Shown: positions 49,827 through 59,192, counted from the first letter of the stretch. The stretch: 64,000 nucleotides of DNA from Nocardioides kongjuensis (GCF_013409625.1 NZ_JACCBF010000001.1:620001-684000), one strand, 5' to 3'. Made by a program: numbers and translations. The notes: a model not told the origin generated them from the letters alone.

Positions 49827-50354
49827 ATGGCCACCTTCACGCTCACCTGCATCGGGGACGACCGCCCCGGACTCGTCTCGGACCTCTCGGCCCAGCTGAA
49901 CGCCCACGGCGCCAGCTGGAACCGCAGCCAGATGGCGCGGCTGGCCGGCAAGTTCGCCGGGATCCTGCTGCTCGACGTCCCCGACGCGCGGGCGGACGAG
50001 CTCGTCGGTGACCTGGCCGGGCTGGAGGCCGTCGGGCTGCAGGTCACCCTGGCCCGCACCGACGCACCCTCCGACCAGCCCGCGGTGCTGGTCGACCTGG
50101 AGCTGCTCGGAGCCGACCGTCCCGGGATCGTGGCCGAGATCTCCGCCGCGCTGGCCCGCGAGCGGGTCAGCATCCGCGAGCTGGTCACCGACGTCCGCGA
50201 CGCCCCGATGGCCGGCGGCCACCTGTTCGAGGCGCGCGCGGTGCTGGAGGCGCCGACCGGTACCCACGTCGAGGACCTGCGCACGACCCTCGAGGCGATC
50301 GCCGACGAGCTGATGGTCGAGATCACGCTCGCCGAGGCGGAGGTCCCGGCCTGA
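49827..50354 (+). CDS. double ACT-domain protein (GcvR-like)
   Basis: 175 residues, two ACT domains: FTLTCIGDDRPGLVSDLSAQ at 4-80 and LLGADRPGIVAEISAALA at about 95-170. The D-R-P-G ligand loop is present in both. Relatives such as GcvR bind amino acids (glycine) and act as regulators by protein contact. There is no DNA-binding or enzymatic domain. TAGCCT ends 5 nt before the ATG and there is no ribosome-binding site, so it is probably leaderless. It converges with the SurE gene. Confidence 0.88.
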   Translation: MATFTLTCIGDDRPGLVSDLSAQLNAHGASWNRSQMARLAGKFAGILLLDVPDARADELVGDLAGLEAVGLQVTLARTDAPSDQPAVLVDLELLGADRPGIVAEISAALARERVSIRELVTDVRDAPMAGGHLFEARAVLEAPTGTHVEDLRTTLEAIADELMVEITLAEAEVPA

Positions 50355-50363
50355 GCCGGATCC

Positions 50364-51161
50364 TCAGTCCAGGCTGTTGCGCAGGCGCTCGGCGGAGCCC
50401 ACCGCGAGCTCGGCGTCGTAGTTGCCGGTGATCGGGGTGATGGTGACGTACCCGCGGCGGAACCACACGTCGTCGGCGTCGCGCTCGACGCTGTCGAAGA
50501 GGTCGGCGCCGACCGTGTACGTCGACCTGCCACCGACCGCGGGGAGCGCCGCCCCCGCGTAGGTGAGGTCGGCGTACCCGCTGCCGCTGTCCAGCACCTT
50601 GACGCCCCGCGCGCGGTCGTGGCCGCCGTTGACGTAGGGGTAGTTGACGTTGAGGCCGACGCCGTCCGGCAGCAGCGGACCGCCGGGGTGCGCGGTGGCC
50701 CGGAGCCGGTCGAGGAGCTGGAGCAGGTAGTCGGCGGTGTAGTCGTAGGGGAAGCTGTTCGGGTCCGCGTGCGGGTCGGCGTAGTCCCAGCCGGTGCTGA
50801 TGGCGATGGCGGGGATGCCGTCGTTGAGCGCGGTCGCGGCCGCCGCGACGGTCCCGGAGTGGATCTGGAGGGACGCGAGGTTCTGGCCCTTGTTGGTGCC
50901 CGAGATCACCAGGTCCGGCGGGTCGCCCGCGAAGACGGTGTTGATGCCGAACTCCGCAGCGTCGGAGGGGGTGCCGTCGACGGCGTACTTGCGCGGTGCG
51001 GGCTGGGTGACCGCGAGCGTGCCGCCCAGCGTGATCCGGCCACCCATGCCGCTGTTGTTGGCGAGCGGGGCGACCATCGTGACGTCGTGGCCGGCGGCGA
51101 CGAGGGCGTCGAAGACGGTCGTGATGCCCTGGGCGGCCCAGCCGTCGTCGTTGGTGAGCAT
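50364..51161 (-). CDS. surE: SurE-family 5'/3'-nucleotidase domain, out of frame with its signal peptide
   Basis: 265 residues from the first ATG. SurE motifs are intact: LTNDDGWAAQG (metal Asp pair), APLANNSGMGG, VISGTNKGQN (Ser/Asn metal site) and SGTVAAAATAL. SurE proteins remove phosphate from nucleoside monophosphates. The first ATG cuts into the first beta-strand (xILLTNDDG), so it is not the native start. Just upstream, in another frame, is a GTG start with GAGGAG and a clean signal peptide (51162-51313). One inserted base near 51163 would join them into a secreted SurE of about 316 residues. It is either a frameshift mutation, an assembly error or, less likely, translational frameshifting. 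Confidence 0.8.
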   Translation of the reverse strand: MLTNDDGWAAQGITTVFDALVAAGHDVTMVAPLANNSGMGGRITLGGTLAVTQPAPRKYAVDGTPSDAAEFGINTVFAGDPPDLVISGTNKGQNLASLQIHSGTVAAAATALNDGIPAIAISTGWDYADPHADPNSFPYDYTADYLLQLLDRLRATAHPGGPLLPDGVGLNVNYPYVNGGHDRARGVKVLDSGSGYADLTYAGAALPAVGGRSTYTVGADLFDSVERDADDVWFRRGYVTITPITGNYDAELAVGSAERLRNSLD

Positions 51162-51313
51162 GTCCGCAGCCCGCGGGCGGCGGCAGGGCGGTCCGGGACG
51201 GCTGCGGCCGGGGCGGTCTGCTCGGGACGGGCGGCCGTGCCCTGGCCGGCGACCAGGAGGGTCGCCGCGCCGGCAAGGGACGCTGCGGCGAGACGGAAGG
51301 TGATGGGACGCAC
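51162..51313 (-). other. signal-peptide segment of the SurE gene, shifted frame
   Basis: From GTG 51313 (GAGGAG five nt before) the frame reads VRPITFRLAAASLAGAATLL, VAGQGTAARPEQ and a Pro/Ala linker to GLR, then runs off into the wrong frame where the SurE domain begins. In secreted SurE proteins of actinobacteria a signal peptide plus such a linker precedes LRxLLTNDDG. Confidence 0.7.
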
Positions 51314-51453
51314 GGGAACTCCTCGGAGGTTTCGTCGGGCGCCGGCGGATGCCGGCGCGGGCGACGCTAGGGGCCCGGACGCGGCGTGGGGCGAGGCACA
51401 GTGCCCGCGGCGCGGGGCGGGTCTGTGCAGGCTGCCCGTGGCGGTTGCGGCGC

Positions 51454-52671
51454 TCAGCGGCGGGGCGTCAGGAGCTGCTCGAGCGCGCCGAGCAGCCGGT
51501 CGGCGTCCGCGTCGTCGACGTACGGCGCCAGGCCGATGCGCAGGCCGCCGGACTCGCCGAGCCCGAGGTGGCCGGCCGCCTCGTGGGCGTAGAACGACCC
51601 GGCAGGGGCGTTGATCCGCTGCTCGGCGAGAAAGGCCTGGACCGCCCTGGGGTCGTGACCCGCGAAGGTCACCAGCAGGGTCGGTGTGCGGCGGGCGGCG
51701 CGGGAGTGCACGGTGACGCCGGGCAGGCCCAGCACCCCGCGCTCGATCCGGTCTCGCAGCCGCTCCTCGTGCGCCTCGAGGGCGGTCATGCTCGCGACCA
51801 GCCGCTCCCGGCGCGTGGTGGCGGAGGACGGGACCATCGAGGCGAGGAAGTCGACCGCGGCGGTCGTGCCGGCGAGCAGCTCGTAGGGCAGGGTCCCGAG
51901 CTCGAAGCGCTCCGGCACCCGGTTGGGCGAGGGCAGCAGCTTGTCCGGCTCCAGCTCCGCCAGCAGCTCGGGCCGCCCGAAGACCGCCCCGCAGTGCGGT
52001 CCGAGGAACTTGTACGGCGAGCACGCGAGGTAGTCGGCACCCAGCGCCGCGACGTCGACCACGGCGTGGGCGCAGTAGTGGACGCCGTCGACGAAGAGCT
52101 GGGCGCCGGCGGCGTGGACGAGGTCGGCGATCGCCCGGACGTCGGGCATCGTGCCGATCAGGTTGGAGGCGGCGGTGACGGCGACCAGCCGGGTGGACGG
52201 CGACAGGTGCCGGGCGATCTCGGCCGGGTCGAGCTCGCCGGTCGCGGGGTCGAAGTCGGCGAACCGGACCGTGGCGCCGACCCGCTGCGCCGCCAGCACC
52301 CAGCTGCGCACGTTGGCGTCGTGGTCGAGCCGGGTCACGACGACCTCGTCGCCGGGGCCCCAGCGTTTCGCGAGCGTGCGCGCGAGCTCCATCGTCAGCT
52401 GGGTCATGCTGCGACCGAAGACGATCCCCGACGGATCGGCGGCGAGAAGGTCGCCGAGAGCCGCGCGCGCCTCGGTCACGGCGACGTCGGCGTTGCGCTC
52501 GGCCTCGGTGAGGACGCCGCGGTTGGAGAGCGGCGCGACGAGGGTGTCGTGGACGGCGCGTGCCACGACGTCCGGGGTCTGGGTGCCGCCGGGACCGTCG
52601 AAGTGCGCGGTGCCGCTGGCCAGCGAGGGGAAGTGGGACCGGATCGCGGCCAGGTCGAGCGAGGCGGTCAC
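51454..52671 (-). CDS. class V aminotransferase / cysteine desulfurase-like PLP enzyme
   Basis: 405 residues. Fold-type I class V: HFDGPGGTQTPDVVARAV at the N-terminus, VVVTRLDHDANVRSWV, FVDGVHYCAHAVVDV and the PLP lysine in LACSPYKFLGPHCG. Its closest style is the CsdA-like group often annotated cysteine desulfurase-like; no C-terminal catalytic cysteine loop is evident, so an aminotransferase or lyase role in the surrounding catabolic operon is as likely. It overlaps the M20 gene as GTGA. Confidence 0.88.
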   Translation of the reverse strand: MTASLDLAAIRSHFPSLASGTAHFDGPGGTQTPDVVARAVHDTLVAPLSNRGVLTEAERNADVAVTEARAALGDLLAADPSGIVFGRSMTQLTMELARTLAKRWGPGDEVVVTRLDHDANVRSWVLAAQRVGATVRFADFDPATGELDPAEIARHLSPSTRLVAVTAASNLIGTMPDVRAIADLVHAAGAQLFVDGVHYCAHAVVDVAALGADYLACSPYKFLGPHCGAVFGRPELLAELEPDKLLPSPNRVPERFELGTLPYELLAGTTAAVDFLASMVPSSATTRRERLVASMTALEAHEERLRDRIERGVLGLPGVTVHSRAARRTPTLLVTFAGHDPRAVQAFLAEQRINAPAGSFYAHEAAGHLGLGESGGLRIGLAPYVDDADADRLLGALEQLLTPRR

Positions 52672-54002
52672 CGGGCCAGCCGCTCGAGCAGCAGGGCCTC
52701 GGCGAGGCAGGCGTTGCGGAAGTCCGCGAGGTGCAGGCTCTCGTCGGTGCCGTGGGCGCGGGTGTCCGGGTCCTCGACGCCGGTCACCAGCACGGCTGCC
52801 CGCGGGAAGGCGTCGGTGAAGAGCCGGATCAGCGGGAGCGTCCCACCCACGCCGATCTCGACCGGCTCGGCACCGCCCCAGGCGTCACGGAGCGCACCCA
52901 GCGCCGTCTCCCGCACGTCGGCCGGCGGGTCGAGCAGCACCGGGTGGGCCTGCGCGCCGGGCGTGATCGAGAGGTGGGCGCCGTGCGGGACGTGGGCCTG
53001 CAGGTGCTCGGTGAGGGCCTTCAGGGCGATCTCGGGGTCGTCTCCGGGGGCGATCCGCATCGAGACCTTGGCCCGGGCCCGGGCGCTGAGCATGTTGGCG
53101 GAGCCGTCGACGCTCGGTGCGTCGACGGCGGTGACGGTGATGCACGGCTGGAGCCAGAGCCGGTCGGTGATCGACCCGGTCCCGGTCAGCCGGACCCCGT
53201 CCAGCAGGCCGGCGTCGGATCGGAAGCGCGCGTCGTCGTAGTCGACCTCGCTGCCGGTCGCGCGCTGCAGGCCCTCGACCGCCACGGCGCCCTCGGCGTC
53301 GTGCAGGCTCGCCAGCGTCGCGACGAGCGTGGTGAGCGCGTCGGGGACCGGTCCGCCCCACGCGCCCGAGTGCAGCGGGTGCTCGAGCGTGCGCAGATCG
53401 ACGACGACGTCGACCAGGCCGCGCAGCGCGACGGTGAGGGACGGCGTGCCGACCGCCCAGTTGACCGAGTCCGCCACCACGACCACGTCGGCGGCGAGGT
53501 CGTCGCGGTAGCGGGACAGCAGCTCGGGGAGGCTCGGTGAGCCGATCTCCTCCTCGCCGTCGACCAGCACGGTCACCCCCACGGGAAGGTCGTCGCCGTG
53601 GGCGAGGAGCGCCGCCAGGTGGACGGCCAGGCCGGCCTTGTCGTCAGCGGCTCCCCGCCCGAAGAGGCGGCCGCCGCGGTGGGTCGGCTCGAACGGCGCG
53701 GACGCCCAGGCGGCGGGATCCTCCGCCGGCTGGACGTCGTGGTGCGCGTACAGCAGCACCGTCGGGGCGCCCGGGGGAGCAGGGCGGTGGGCGATCACCG
53801 AGGGCAGCCCCCCGGCGTACACGACCCGGGACTGCAGGCCGAGCTCGGCGAGCAGCTCTGCGGCGTAGCGCGCACTGCGTGCCACGTCCTCCGCGTGCTC
53901 GGGAAGGGCGCTCACCGACGGGATGCGCACCATCGCCTCGAGGTGGAAGAGCACCTCGGGCAGCGCGTCGTCGATCCGGTCGGCGAAACGGGTCGTGGTC
54001 AT
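52668..54002 (-). CDS. M20-family dipeptidase/amidohydrolase
   Basis: 444 residues. Zinc-site motifs: YAHHDVQP, GRGAADDKAG (bridging Asp) and DGEEEIGSPS (catalytic Glu pair); the lid domain follows and the late His is in RAHGTDESLH. It hydrolyses a dipeptide, an N-acyl or N-carbamoyl amino acid. In this operon, beside hydantoin-type enzymes, an N-carbamoyl or acyl-amino-acid substrate is plausible (inference). Coupled by 4-nt overlaps on both sides. Confidence 0.92.
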   Translation of the reverse strand: MTTTRFADRIDDALPEVLFHLEAMVRIPSVSALPEHAEDVARSARYAAELLAELGLQSRVVYAGGLPSVIAHRPAPPGAPTVLLYAHHDVQPAEDPAAWASAPFEPTHRGGRLFGRGAADDKAGLAVHLAALLAHGDDLPVGVTVLVDGEEEIGSPSLPELLSRYRDDLAADVVVVADSVNWAVGTPSLTVALRGLVDVVVDLRTLEHPLHSGAWGGPVPDALTTLVATLASLHDAEGAVAVEGLQRATGSEVDYDDARFRSDAGLLDGVRLTGTGSITDRLWLQPCITVTAVDAPSVDGSANMLSARARAKVSMRIAPGDDPEIALKALTEHLQAHVPHGAHLSITPGAQAHPVLLDPPADVRETALGALRDAWGGAEPVEIGVGGTLPLIRLFTDAFPRAAVLVTGVEDPDTRAHGTDESLHLADFRNACLAEALLLERLAR

Positions 54003-55060
54003 GCGGGGATCCTCCCGGTGGCGTCGTGGGCGGCCGCGACGAGCGCGTCGACGTCGTCGGCCGTGGTGTCGAAGGAGGTCATCAGCCGGACCTCGCCGGT
54101 GGTCGCGTCCCAGGTGCTGAAGGTCCAGCGCTCCCGCAGCGCGTCCGCGACGCCGTCCGGCAGCACGGCGAACACCGCGTTCGCGTGCACGGGGTGCGTG
54201 ACCCGGGTGCCGGGGATCTCCAGCAGCCCGCGGTGCAGCCGCTCGGCCATCGCGTTGGCGTGGGCCGCGTTGCGAAGCCACAGGCCGTCCTGGAGCAGCG
54301 CCAGCAGCTGGGCGGAGACGAAGCGGGTCTTGGACGGCAGCTGGGTGCTGGCCTTCTTCAGGTAGGGCAGGCCGGCGGTCGCCTGCGGGTCGAGCACGAT
54401 GACGCAGTCGCCGAACATGCCGCCGTTCTTGGTCGCGCCGAAGGACAGGACGTCGACGCCCGCGTCCGTCGTGAGCTCGCGCAGGGACGCACCGGTCCGG
54501 GCCGCGGCGTTGGCGATCCGGGCACCGTCCACGTGCACCCGCAGGCCGAGGCGGTGGGCCGTCGAGGTCAGGGCGCGCAGCTCGTCGGGTGAGTAGCACG
54601 TGCCGAGCTCGGTGCTCTGGCTCAGCGAGAGCACCCCGGCCTGGGCGTGGTGCCGGTTGGCACGGTCCGCCGCGATCGCCGGCAGCACCTCGGGACCGAC
54701 CAGGCCGTGCGGTGCCGGCACCGTGATCAGCTTGAAGCCGTGGTGCTCGGGGGCCGCGCACTCGTCGGTGTGCAGGTGGGCGGACTCGGCGCAGACCACC
54801 GCCTCCCAGCGCTGGGCCATCGCCTGCAGCGCGACGATGTTCGCGCCGGTGCCGTTGAAGACCGGGTACACCTCGGCCTGCGCGCCGAACTCGCGTCGTA
54901 CGACGTCGCGCAGGCGCGCCGTGTAGACGTCGGCGCCGTAGCCGGGCTGGTGCCCGCGGTTCGCGGTGGCGAGCGCGGCGAGGACCTCGGGGTGCGCGCC
55001 GGCGAAGTTGTCGGAGCCGAAGTCGTGCCGCTCGGGGTCGTGGAGCCGCTCGATGCTCAT
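53999..55060 (-). CDS. threonine-aldolase-family beta-eliminating lyase
   Basis: 353 residues, PLP fold-type I. FGSDNFAGAHPEVLAAL at the N-terminus, VFNGTGANIVALQAM, RVHVDGARIANAAA (PLP Asp) and the lysine in VLSFGATKNGGMFGD match low-specificity L-threonine aldolase. It cleaves a beta-hydroxy amino acid to glycine and an aldehyde, or carries out beta-elimination. It overlaps the M20 gene and the HpcH-type aldolase gene by 4 nt each. Confidence 0.92.
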   Translation of the reverse strand: MSIERLHDPERHDFGSDNFAGAHPEVLAALATANRGHQPGYGADVYTARLRDVVRREFGAQAEVYPVFNGTGANIVALQAMAQRWEAVVCAESAHLHTDECAAPEHHGFKLITVPAPHGLVGPEVLPAIAADRANRHHAQAGVLSLSQSTELGTCYSPDELRALTSTAHRLGLRVHVDGARIANAAARTGASLRELTTDAGVDVLSFGATKNGGMFGDCVIVLDPQATAGLPYLKKASTQLPSKTRFVSAQLLALLQDGLWLRNAAHANAMAERLHRGLLEIPGTRVTHPVHANAVFAVLPDGVADALRERWTFSTWDATTGEVRLMTSFDTTADDVDALVAAAHDATGRIPA

Positions 55061-55761
55061 CGTGCCCCCACCACAGCGGGCGCCTCGGCGAAGAGCGCGG
55101 CGATGCCGGCCTGCAGGGCCGCGGCGTCGGTGGCGACACCGAGCAGGTCGACGTCCGGCAGGCGCGTGGTGAGCTCGCCGTTGCCGGAGAAGACCCCGAA
55201 CGAGCGGCCGTGCCGTCGCGCCGCGTCACCGACCCGCGAGATCGCCGCGACCATCCGGTCGGTGGTCACCGACGGCTCGCCGAGCGAGAGCGAGAGGTCG
55301 TAGGGCCCCACGAACAGCCCGTCGATGCCCTCCACCGCCGCGATCTCGTCAGCGGCGTCGAGGCCCGCCGCGGTCTCGACCATCGCGAGCAGCAGCGGCT
55401 GGTCGGCACTCGGGGCGAGGGCGGCGCGGCACAGTCCCGTGCTGCGCCGCCCTCGTGGGGGAAGCGAGGCCGCCGCGACCAGGTGGGAGGCCTGGTCGGC
55501 GGACTCGACGCCCGGGACGACGACACCGGCGGCGCCGGTGTCGAGGATCCGGGCGAGGTGCGCCCCGTCGTGGGAGGCCAGGCGCACCAGGACGGGAACC
55601 CGGGTCGCGCGGACCAGCGGTGCGACGTCGCCCGGCTCGATGTCGCCGTGCTGGAGGTCGACGCCCAGCCACTCGATCCGCTCCGCCACGGACGACGCGG
55701 CGACGACCTCGAGCCCGAACGGGCCGAGGAAGCTGACCCAGAGTCCCCGTCGGCAGCTCAC
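55057..55761 (-). CDS. HpcH/HpaI-family aldolase
   Basis: 234 residues, TIM-barrel class II aldolase of the HpcH/HpaI type: LGVDLQHGDIE (substrate Arg/His region, here with LQHG), GVVVPGVESADQA, AMVETAAGLDA (metal Glu) and FVGPYDLSLSLG (metal Asp). It cleaves 2-keto-3-hydroxy acids to pyruvate and an aldehyde. GTG 55761 overlaps the racemase stop as GTGA. Slightly short (usual 250-265). Confidence 0.88.
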   Translation of the reverse strand: MSCRRGLWVSFLGPFGLEVVAASSVAERIEWLGVDLQHGDIEPGDVAPLVRATRVPVLVRLASHDGAHLARILDTGAAGVVVPGVESADQASHLVAAASLPPRGRRSTGLCRAALAPSADQPLLLAMVETAAGLDAADEIAAVEGIDGLFVGPYDLSLSLGEPSVTTDRMVAAISRVGDAARRHGRSFGVFSGNGELTTRLPDVDLLGVATDAAALQAGIAALFAEAPAVVGAR

Positions 55762-56477
55762 GCCCTGCGGTCCTTCGCGGGCGGGGGCATGTACGTCGTC
55801 CGGCTGGGGCTGACCCCCAGGCGGACAGAGCTCTCGAGCCAGGCGATCGCCGCGCCGGTCGGGTCCACGACGGGGACCCGGTGCCCGGCCGCCGCGAGCC
55901 GGTCGCGGAGCTCGGCCGCGACGCCGAGCATGCCGGTGCATCCGAGCACGATGACGTCCGCCTCGCGCTTCGCGACCGCGTCCGCGGCCTGCTCGAAGAG
56001 CCGCTCGACGAGCACCTCGTGGTCCTCGAGGCCCAGCACGGGGAGGTCGACCACGCGGATCGTCCCGATCCGGCGCTCGATCGTGTAGCGGCGGGCGAGG
56101 GAGTGCAGCATGGGGACCACGTTGGGCAGGACCGTGATGATGCCGACGTTCTCGCCGAGGCTGAGGGCGGTGAGCATGGCCGGCTCGAAGCCGCCGACGA
56201 CCGGGGCGTCGATGATCTCGCGGGCCGCGTGCACGCCCGGGTCCCCGAAGCAGGTGATGAAGACGCCGTCGACACCGTCGGTCGCGGCCTCCTCGATGCG
56301 CTGGAGGATGCCCGGCGCGGAGAGCGCCTCGTCGTACTCCGACTCGATGCTGGCGGTGCCCCGCTCCAGCGCGATGACATCGACCTTCGTGTCGGGCGAC
56401 GCCCAGGCGAGGACCTCGCTGCGGACGTGCTCGACGAGCGTCTCGCCGATGACGGGAAGGACCACTCGGATGTGCAT
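55758..56477 (-). CDS. Asp/Glu racemase-family protein, hydantoin-racemase type (paralogue 1)
   Basis: 239 residues with the two catalytic cysteines of the Asp/Glu racemase superfamily, C76 in FITCFGDPG and C180 in VIVLGCTGM. Hydantoin and allantoin racemases have this length and pattern. It is co-linear, without gaps, with the protein at 60791-61510, and most residues are identical. ATG 56477 has GAAGGAG upstream. It is the first gene of a five- or six-gene minus-strand operon of catabolic enzymes. Confidence 0.9.
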   Translation of the reverse strand: MHIRVVLPVIGETLVEHVRSEVLAWASPDTKVDVIALERGTASIESEYDEALSAPGILQRIEEAATDGVDGVFITCFGDPGVHAAREIIDAPVVGGFEPAMLTALSLGENVGIITVLPNVVPMLHSLARRYTIERRIGTIRVVDLPVLGLEDHEVLVERLFEQAADAVAKREADVIVLGCTGMLGVAAELRDRLAAAGHRVPVVDPTGAAIAWLESSVRLGVSPSRTTYMPPPAKDRRA

Positions 56478-56587
56478 GTGCTCTCCTTCGGTTGGGTTAC
56501 CTCGGAGGCTAGGTAGGCCACGTCACAGCGGGAATGTGCATCGTGCCGCTGCCCGCCGCGGGCACTGTGCACGACGACGTGTCGAGG

Positions 56588-58102
56588 TCAGGCGCCGAGC
56601 GCCCGACAGGCCACCTGCAACGCCAGTCGCTGGCTCGGGTCGTCGAGGTCGACGCCGAGGCGGTCGCGGATCTGCTGCACGCGGGTCGTCACGGTGTTGC
56701 GGTGCACGCCGAGCGCCTGCGCGGTGAGCACGGCCGAGCCGCCGCTCTCCAGGTAGGCGTGCAGCGTGCTGAGCAGGTGGCTGTGCGCCGGGTCGCGCAG
56801 CGGAGCGAGCGCCGTCTCGGCGAAGGCGCGGGTGACGTCGGAGCGCTGCCAGGTCGCGAGCAGCCGAGCGACACCGAGCTCGTCGGAGTGCTCGACAGCC
56901 GGGCGGAAGTCGTGGCTGCGGGCGAGGTCCGCCGCGTCCCGTGCCTCGCCCAGCGACTCCGCGAGGCCGTTGGGCCCGCGGTGCGGCCTGCCGATCCCGG
57001 CGGTCAGGCTCCACTCGCGGGGCAGGGCCGCGGTGACCAGGCGGACCGCGCGCATCACCCGCCGCGCGTCCTCGGGCGCGGGCTCGTCGTCGGTCGTGAT
57101 CCACATCGCCCACCCGTTGCCGCGGCTGGCCGAGGCGACGAGCTCGATGCCGTGCCCGGCCAGGCCGGCTGTCAGCTGGTCGACGATGCGCTCGCGGTCG
57201 ACCGGTGCGTCGGCATCGGAGTGCACGTGGATCCCCACGTGCCACCCGGGCAGCCGCCAGCCCAACGACACGGCGCCCTCCACCACGTCGCGGCTGACCG
57301 AGTCGCGGCCCGCCACGATCTCCGAGACCAGCTGCGCGCGGAACACCGAGTCGCGGTCGGCCTGGGCGCGCTGCCCGGAGAGCCAGGACCGGATGAACGG
57401 CTCGGTCATCGCCAGACCCACCGCGAGCACGTCGAGCCGCACGTCGGCGGCGCGCTCGAACGGGCACGCCAGCCAGGCGGCCAGTCGGTTCACCTGGGGG
57501 TCGAGCACCGGGTGCACGAGCAGCTGCTCGCCGCGCTGCGGCACGGCCTGGTCGAGGTGCAGCCGGGGGTCCACCTCGATCGTGTCCCCCAGGATGCAGG
57601 AGCCGTCGGAGGTCATCAGCGAGACCCGGGCCGACAACACCGTCCCGGCGGTGGCGAGGATGTCCTGACCGGTGCGCTTGCTGCTCAGCTGGCGCAGCAG
57701 CCTCTCGATGGTGCGGGCCCGGACCTGCTCCGGAGCACGCACCAGCGCCGTGAGCTCGAGCACGAGCTGTCCGGGCGAGCCGCTCTCCAGCCACAGCACG
57801 GGGATCTCCAGCCGGTCCGCGAGCCGCACGGTCGACAGCAGCGGACGAGCGGGCCCGGCGACCACGAGCAGGGCGGCCGCACCGGCCTCCTGGGCGCGAC
57901 GCACCGTGGCCTCCAGGCGGTACGGCGGACTCGCCTGCGCCTCGTCGCACACGACGAGGTGGTCGGCGACCGCCGGGAACGAGCCGTCGTACCAGTGCAC
58001 GTCGGCCACCCGTCGCTCCAGGCCGGCCGCTCCTGCGACGATCCGGGTGCCCGCGAGCACGGGGTCGTGCAGCAGGTCGGCGACCCTCGGGGCACCGCTC
58101 AC
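56588..58102 (-). CDS. PucR-family transcriptional regulator
   Basis: 504 residues. An N-terminal PucR-type ligand domain (VADLLHDPVLAGTRIVAGA, WLESGSPGQLVLELTALV), a central GGDEF-like/CdaR region, and a C-terminal helix-turn-helix: LESGGSAVLTAQALGVHRNT and VQQIRDRLGVDLDDP. In Bacillus PucR controls purine and ureide degradation; relatives control many catabolic genes. It lies in an operon with hydantoinase and racemase and is coupled to the DUF917 gene as GTGA, so it probably senses the pathway substrate. Confidence 0.93.
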   Translation of the reverse strand: MSGAPRVADLLHDPVLAGTRIVAGAAGLERRVADVHWYDGSFPAVADHLVVCDEAQASPPYRLEATVRRAQEAGAAALLVVAGPARPLLSTVRLADRLEIPVLWLESGSPGQLVLELTALVRAPEQVRARTIERLLRQLSSKRTGQDILATAGTVLSARVSLMTSDGSCILGDTIEVDPRLHLDQAVPQRGEQLLVHPVLDPQVNRLAAWLACPFERAADVRLDVLAVGLAMTEPFIRSWLSGQRAQADRDSVFRAQLVSEIVAGRDSVSRDVVEGAVSLGWRLPGWHVGIHVHSDADAPVDRERIVDQLTAGLAGHGIELVASASRGNGWAMWITTDDEPAPEDARRVMRAVRLVTAALPREWSLTAGIGRPHRGPNGLAESLGEARDAADLARSHDFRPAVEHSDELGVARLLATWQRSDVTRAFAETALAPLRDPAHSHLLSTLHAYLESGGSAVLTAQALGVHRNTVTTRVQQIRDRLGVDLDDPSQRLALQVACRALGA

Positions 58103-59166
58103 CGGGCCACCTCCTCGAGCTCCAGGTCCAGGCCGAAGGCCCGGGGGCCGACGACGTCCGCGGCGGACGCGGGCCAGCGGTGCAGGGCCGGCAGGCTGAC
58201 GAGGGACAGCATCTGCCCCGGCCGCACCTGGCCGACGCTGAGCACGCCGCCGCTGGTCGGGTCGATCCCCACGACGACGTCGGGCGTGCAGGCCCGGGTG
58301 ATGCCGTCGACTGTCACGGCGAGGAACTCGTCGAGGTGGTCGACCCGGGCCGCCGACCCGGCCGCTCGGTCGCTGACCGTGATGCTGCCCGGCAGGGCGC
58401 CGTCGCGCGGGCGGATCTCGTCGACGCGGCCCTCGAAGAGGGCCGTCCCGCCGAGTCGCACGGCGAGGCCGGCGACCTGTCCGGCGGGAGCGGAGCGGAA
58501 GGCCGCGCCGAGGGCGACGCACGCCGACAGGCTGCCGGCGATGCCCACCTCGGCGAGCCACGCGGCCGAGGTCGGGTAGAGGGCGAGTGCCCCGGCTCCG
58601 CCGAAGGCGCCGGCACAGGTGAGCAGGAGCCGCTCGGCCAGTGGCGCGGAGCTCCTCGTGACCACGACCGTGTCGCCCGCCGGGCTGACGACGCTCAGGG
58701 GTGCCGCACTGCCGCCGGCCAGGGCGATCGTCGTCTTGTTGATGCTCGGGAAGGCACGGCCCATCAGGTCGCCGTCGACGAGCGGGAGGTCCAGCTCGGC
58801 CGCGGCCACGACTCCCGCGAGGGCGTTCAGCCCGCCGATCTCGATGATGCCGACCGCGTCGAGGCCCCGGCCCGCCTGCTCGGCGACGGCATGGGCTGCG
58901 ACCGCCATGTCGTGCGGGTCGATCAGCCGCTCCGCCAGCACGTCGGGGGCGCCGACCACGCCGACGTGGACGACGTGGGCGTCCGGCGGCAGCGCGTCGG
59001 CGCGTCGTACGACGACCGGCCGGCGTCGCACGGCATGTCGGACGAGCTGCTCGGCGAGGACCACGTTGCCGCCGCCGCCGGAGCCGAGCAGCGTGGCACC
59101 CGCGGCGAGCGCGTCGACGTGCTCCTCGGCGATCAGGCCGAGGGGAGCGGCGTGGACATGGCTCAC
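58099..59166 (-). CDS. DUF917-family protein (thiohydantoin desulfurase-like)
   Basis: 355 residues. DUF917 pattern: GATLLGSGGGGNVVLAEQL at the N-terminus, the IIEIGGLNALAGVVAAAEL stretch, PLVDGDLMGRAFPSINKTT in the middle and VVVGIDPTSGGVL near the C-terminus. Members are found with hydantoinase A genes, and one is known as S-methyl thiohydantoin desulfurase. Its exact reaction here is unknown. GTG 59166 is used. The gap to the hydantoinase gene upstream is 26 bp. Confidence 0.88.
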   Translation of the reverse strand: MSHVHAAPLGLIAEEHVDALAAGATLLGSGGGGNVVLAEQLVRHAVRRRPVVVRRADALPPDAHVVHVGVVGAPDVLAERLIDPHDMAVAAHAVAEQAGRGLDAVGIIEIGGLNALAGVVAAAELDLPLVDGDLMGRAFPSINKTTIALAGGSAAPLSVVSPAGDTVVVTRSSAPLAERLLLTCAGAFGGAGALALYPTSAAWLAEVGIAGSLSACVALGAAFRSAPAGQVAGLAVRLGGTALFEGRVDEIRPRDGALPGSITVSDRAAGSAARVDHLDEFLAVTVDGITRACTPDVVVGIDPTSGGVLSVGQVRPGQMLSLVSLPALHRWPASAADVVGPRAFGLDLELEEVAR

Positions 59167-59192
59167 GGTTGCGATGTTCCCAGAACCGGCGG

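Noticed and set aside
51397..56571. A 17-nt match GCACAGTGCCCGCGGCG at 51397-51413 (+) and about 56553-56571 (-), both in gaps of the catabolic locus
   Set aside because: In DNA this GC-rich, several chance 17-mer matches are expected in 64 kb on both strands, and the two are in different orientation and position relative to genes. Not enough for a PucR operator claim.
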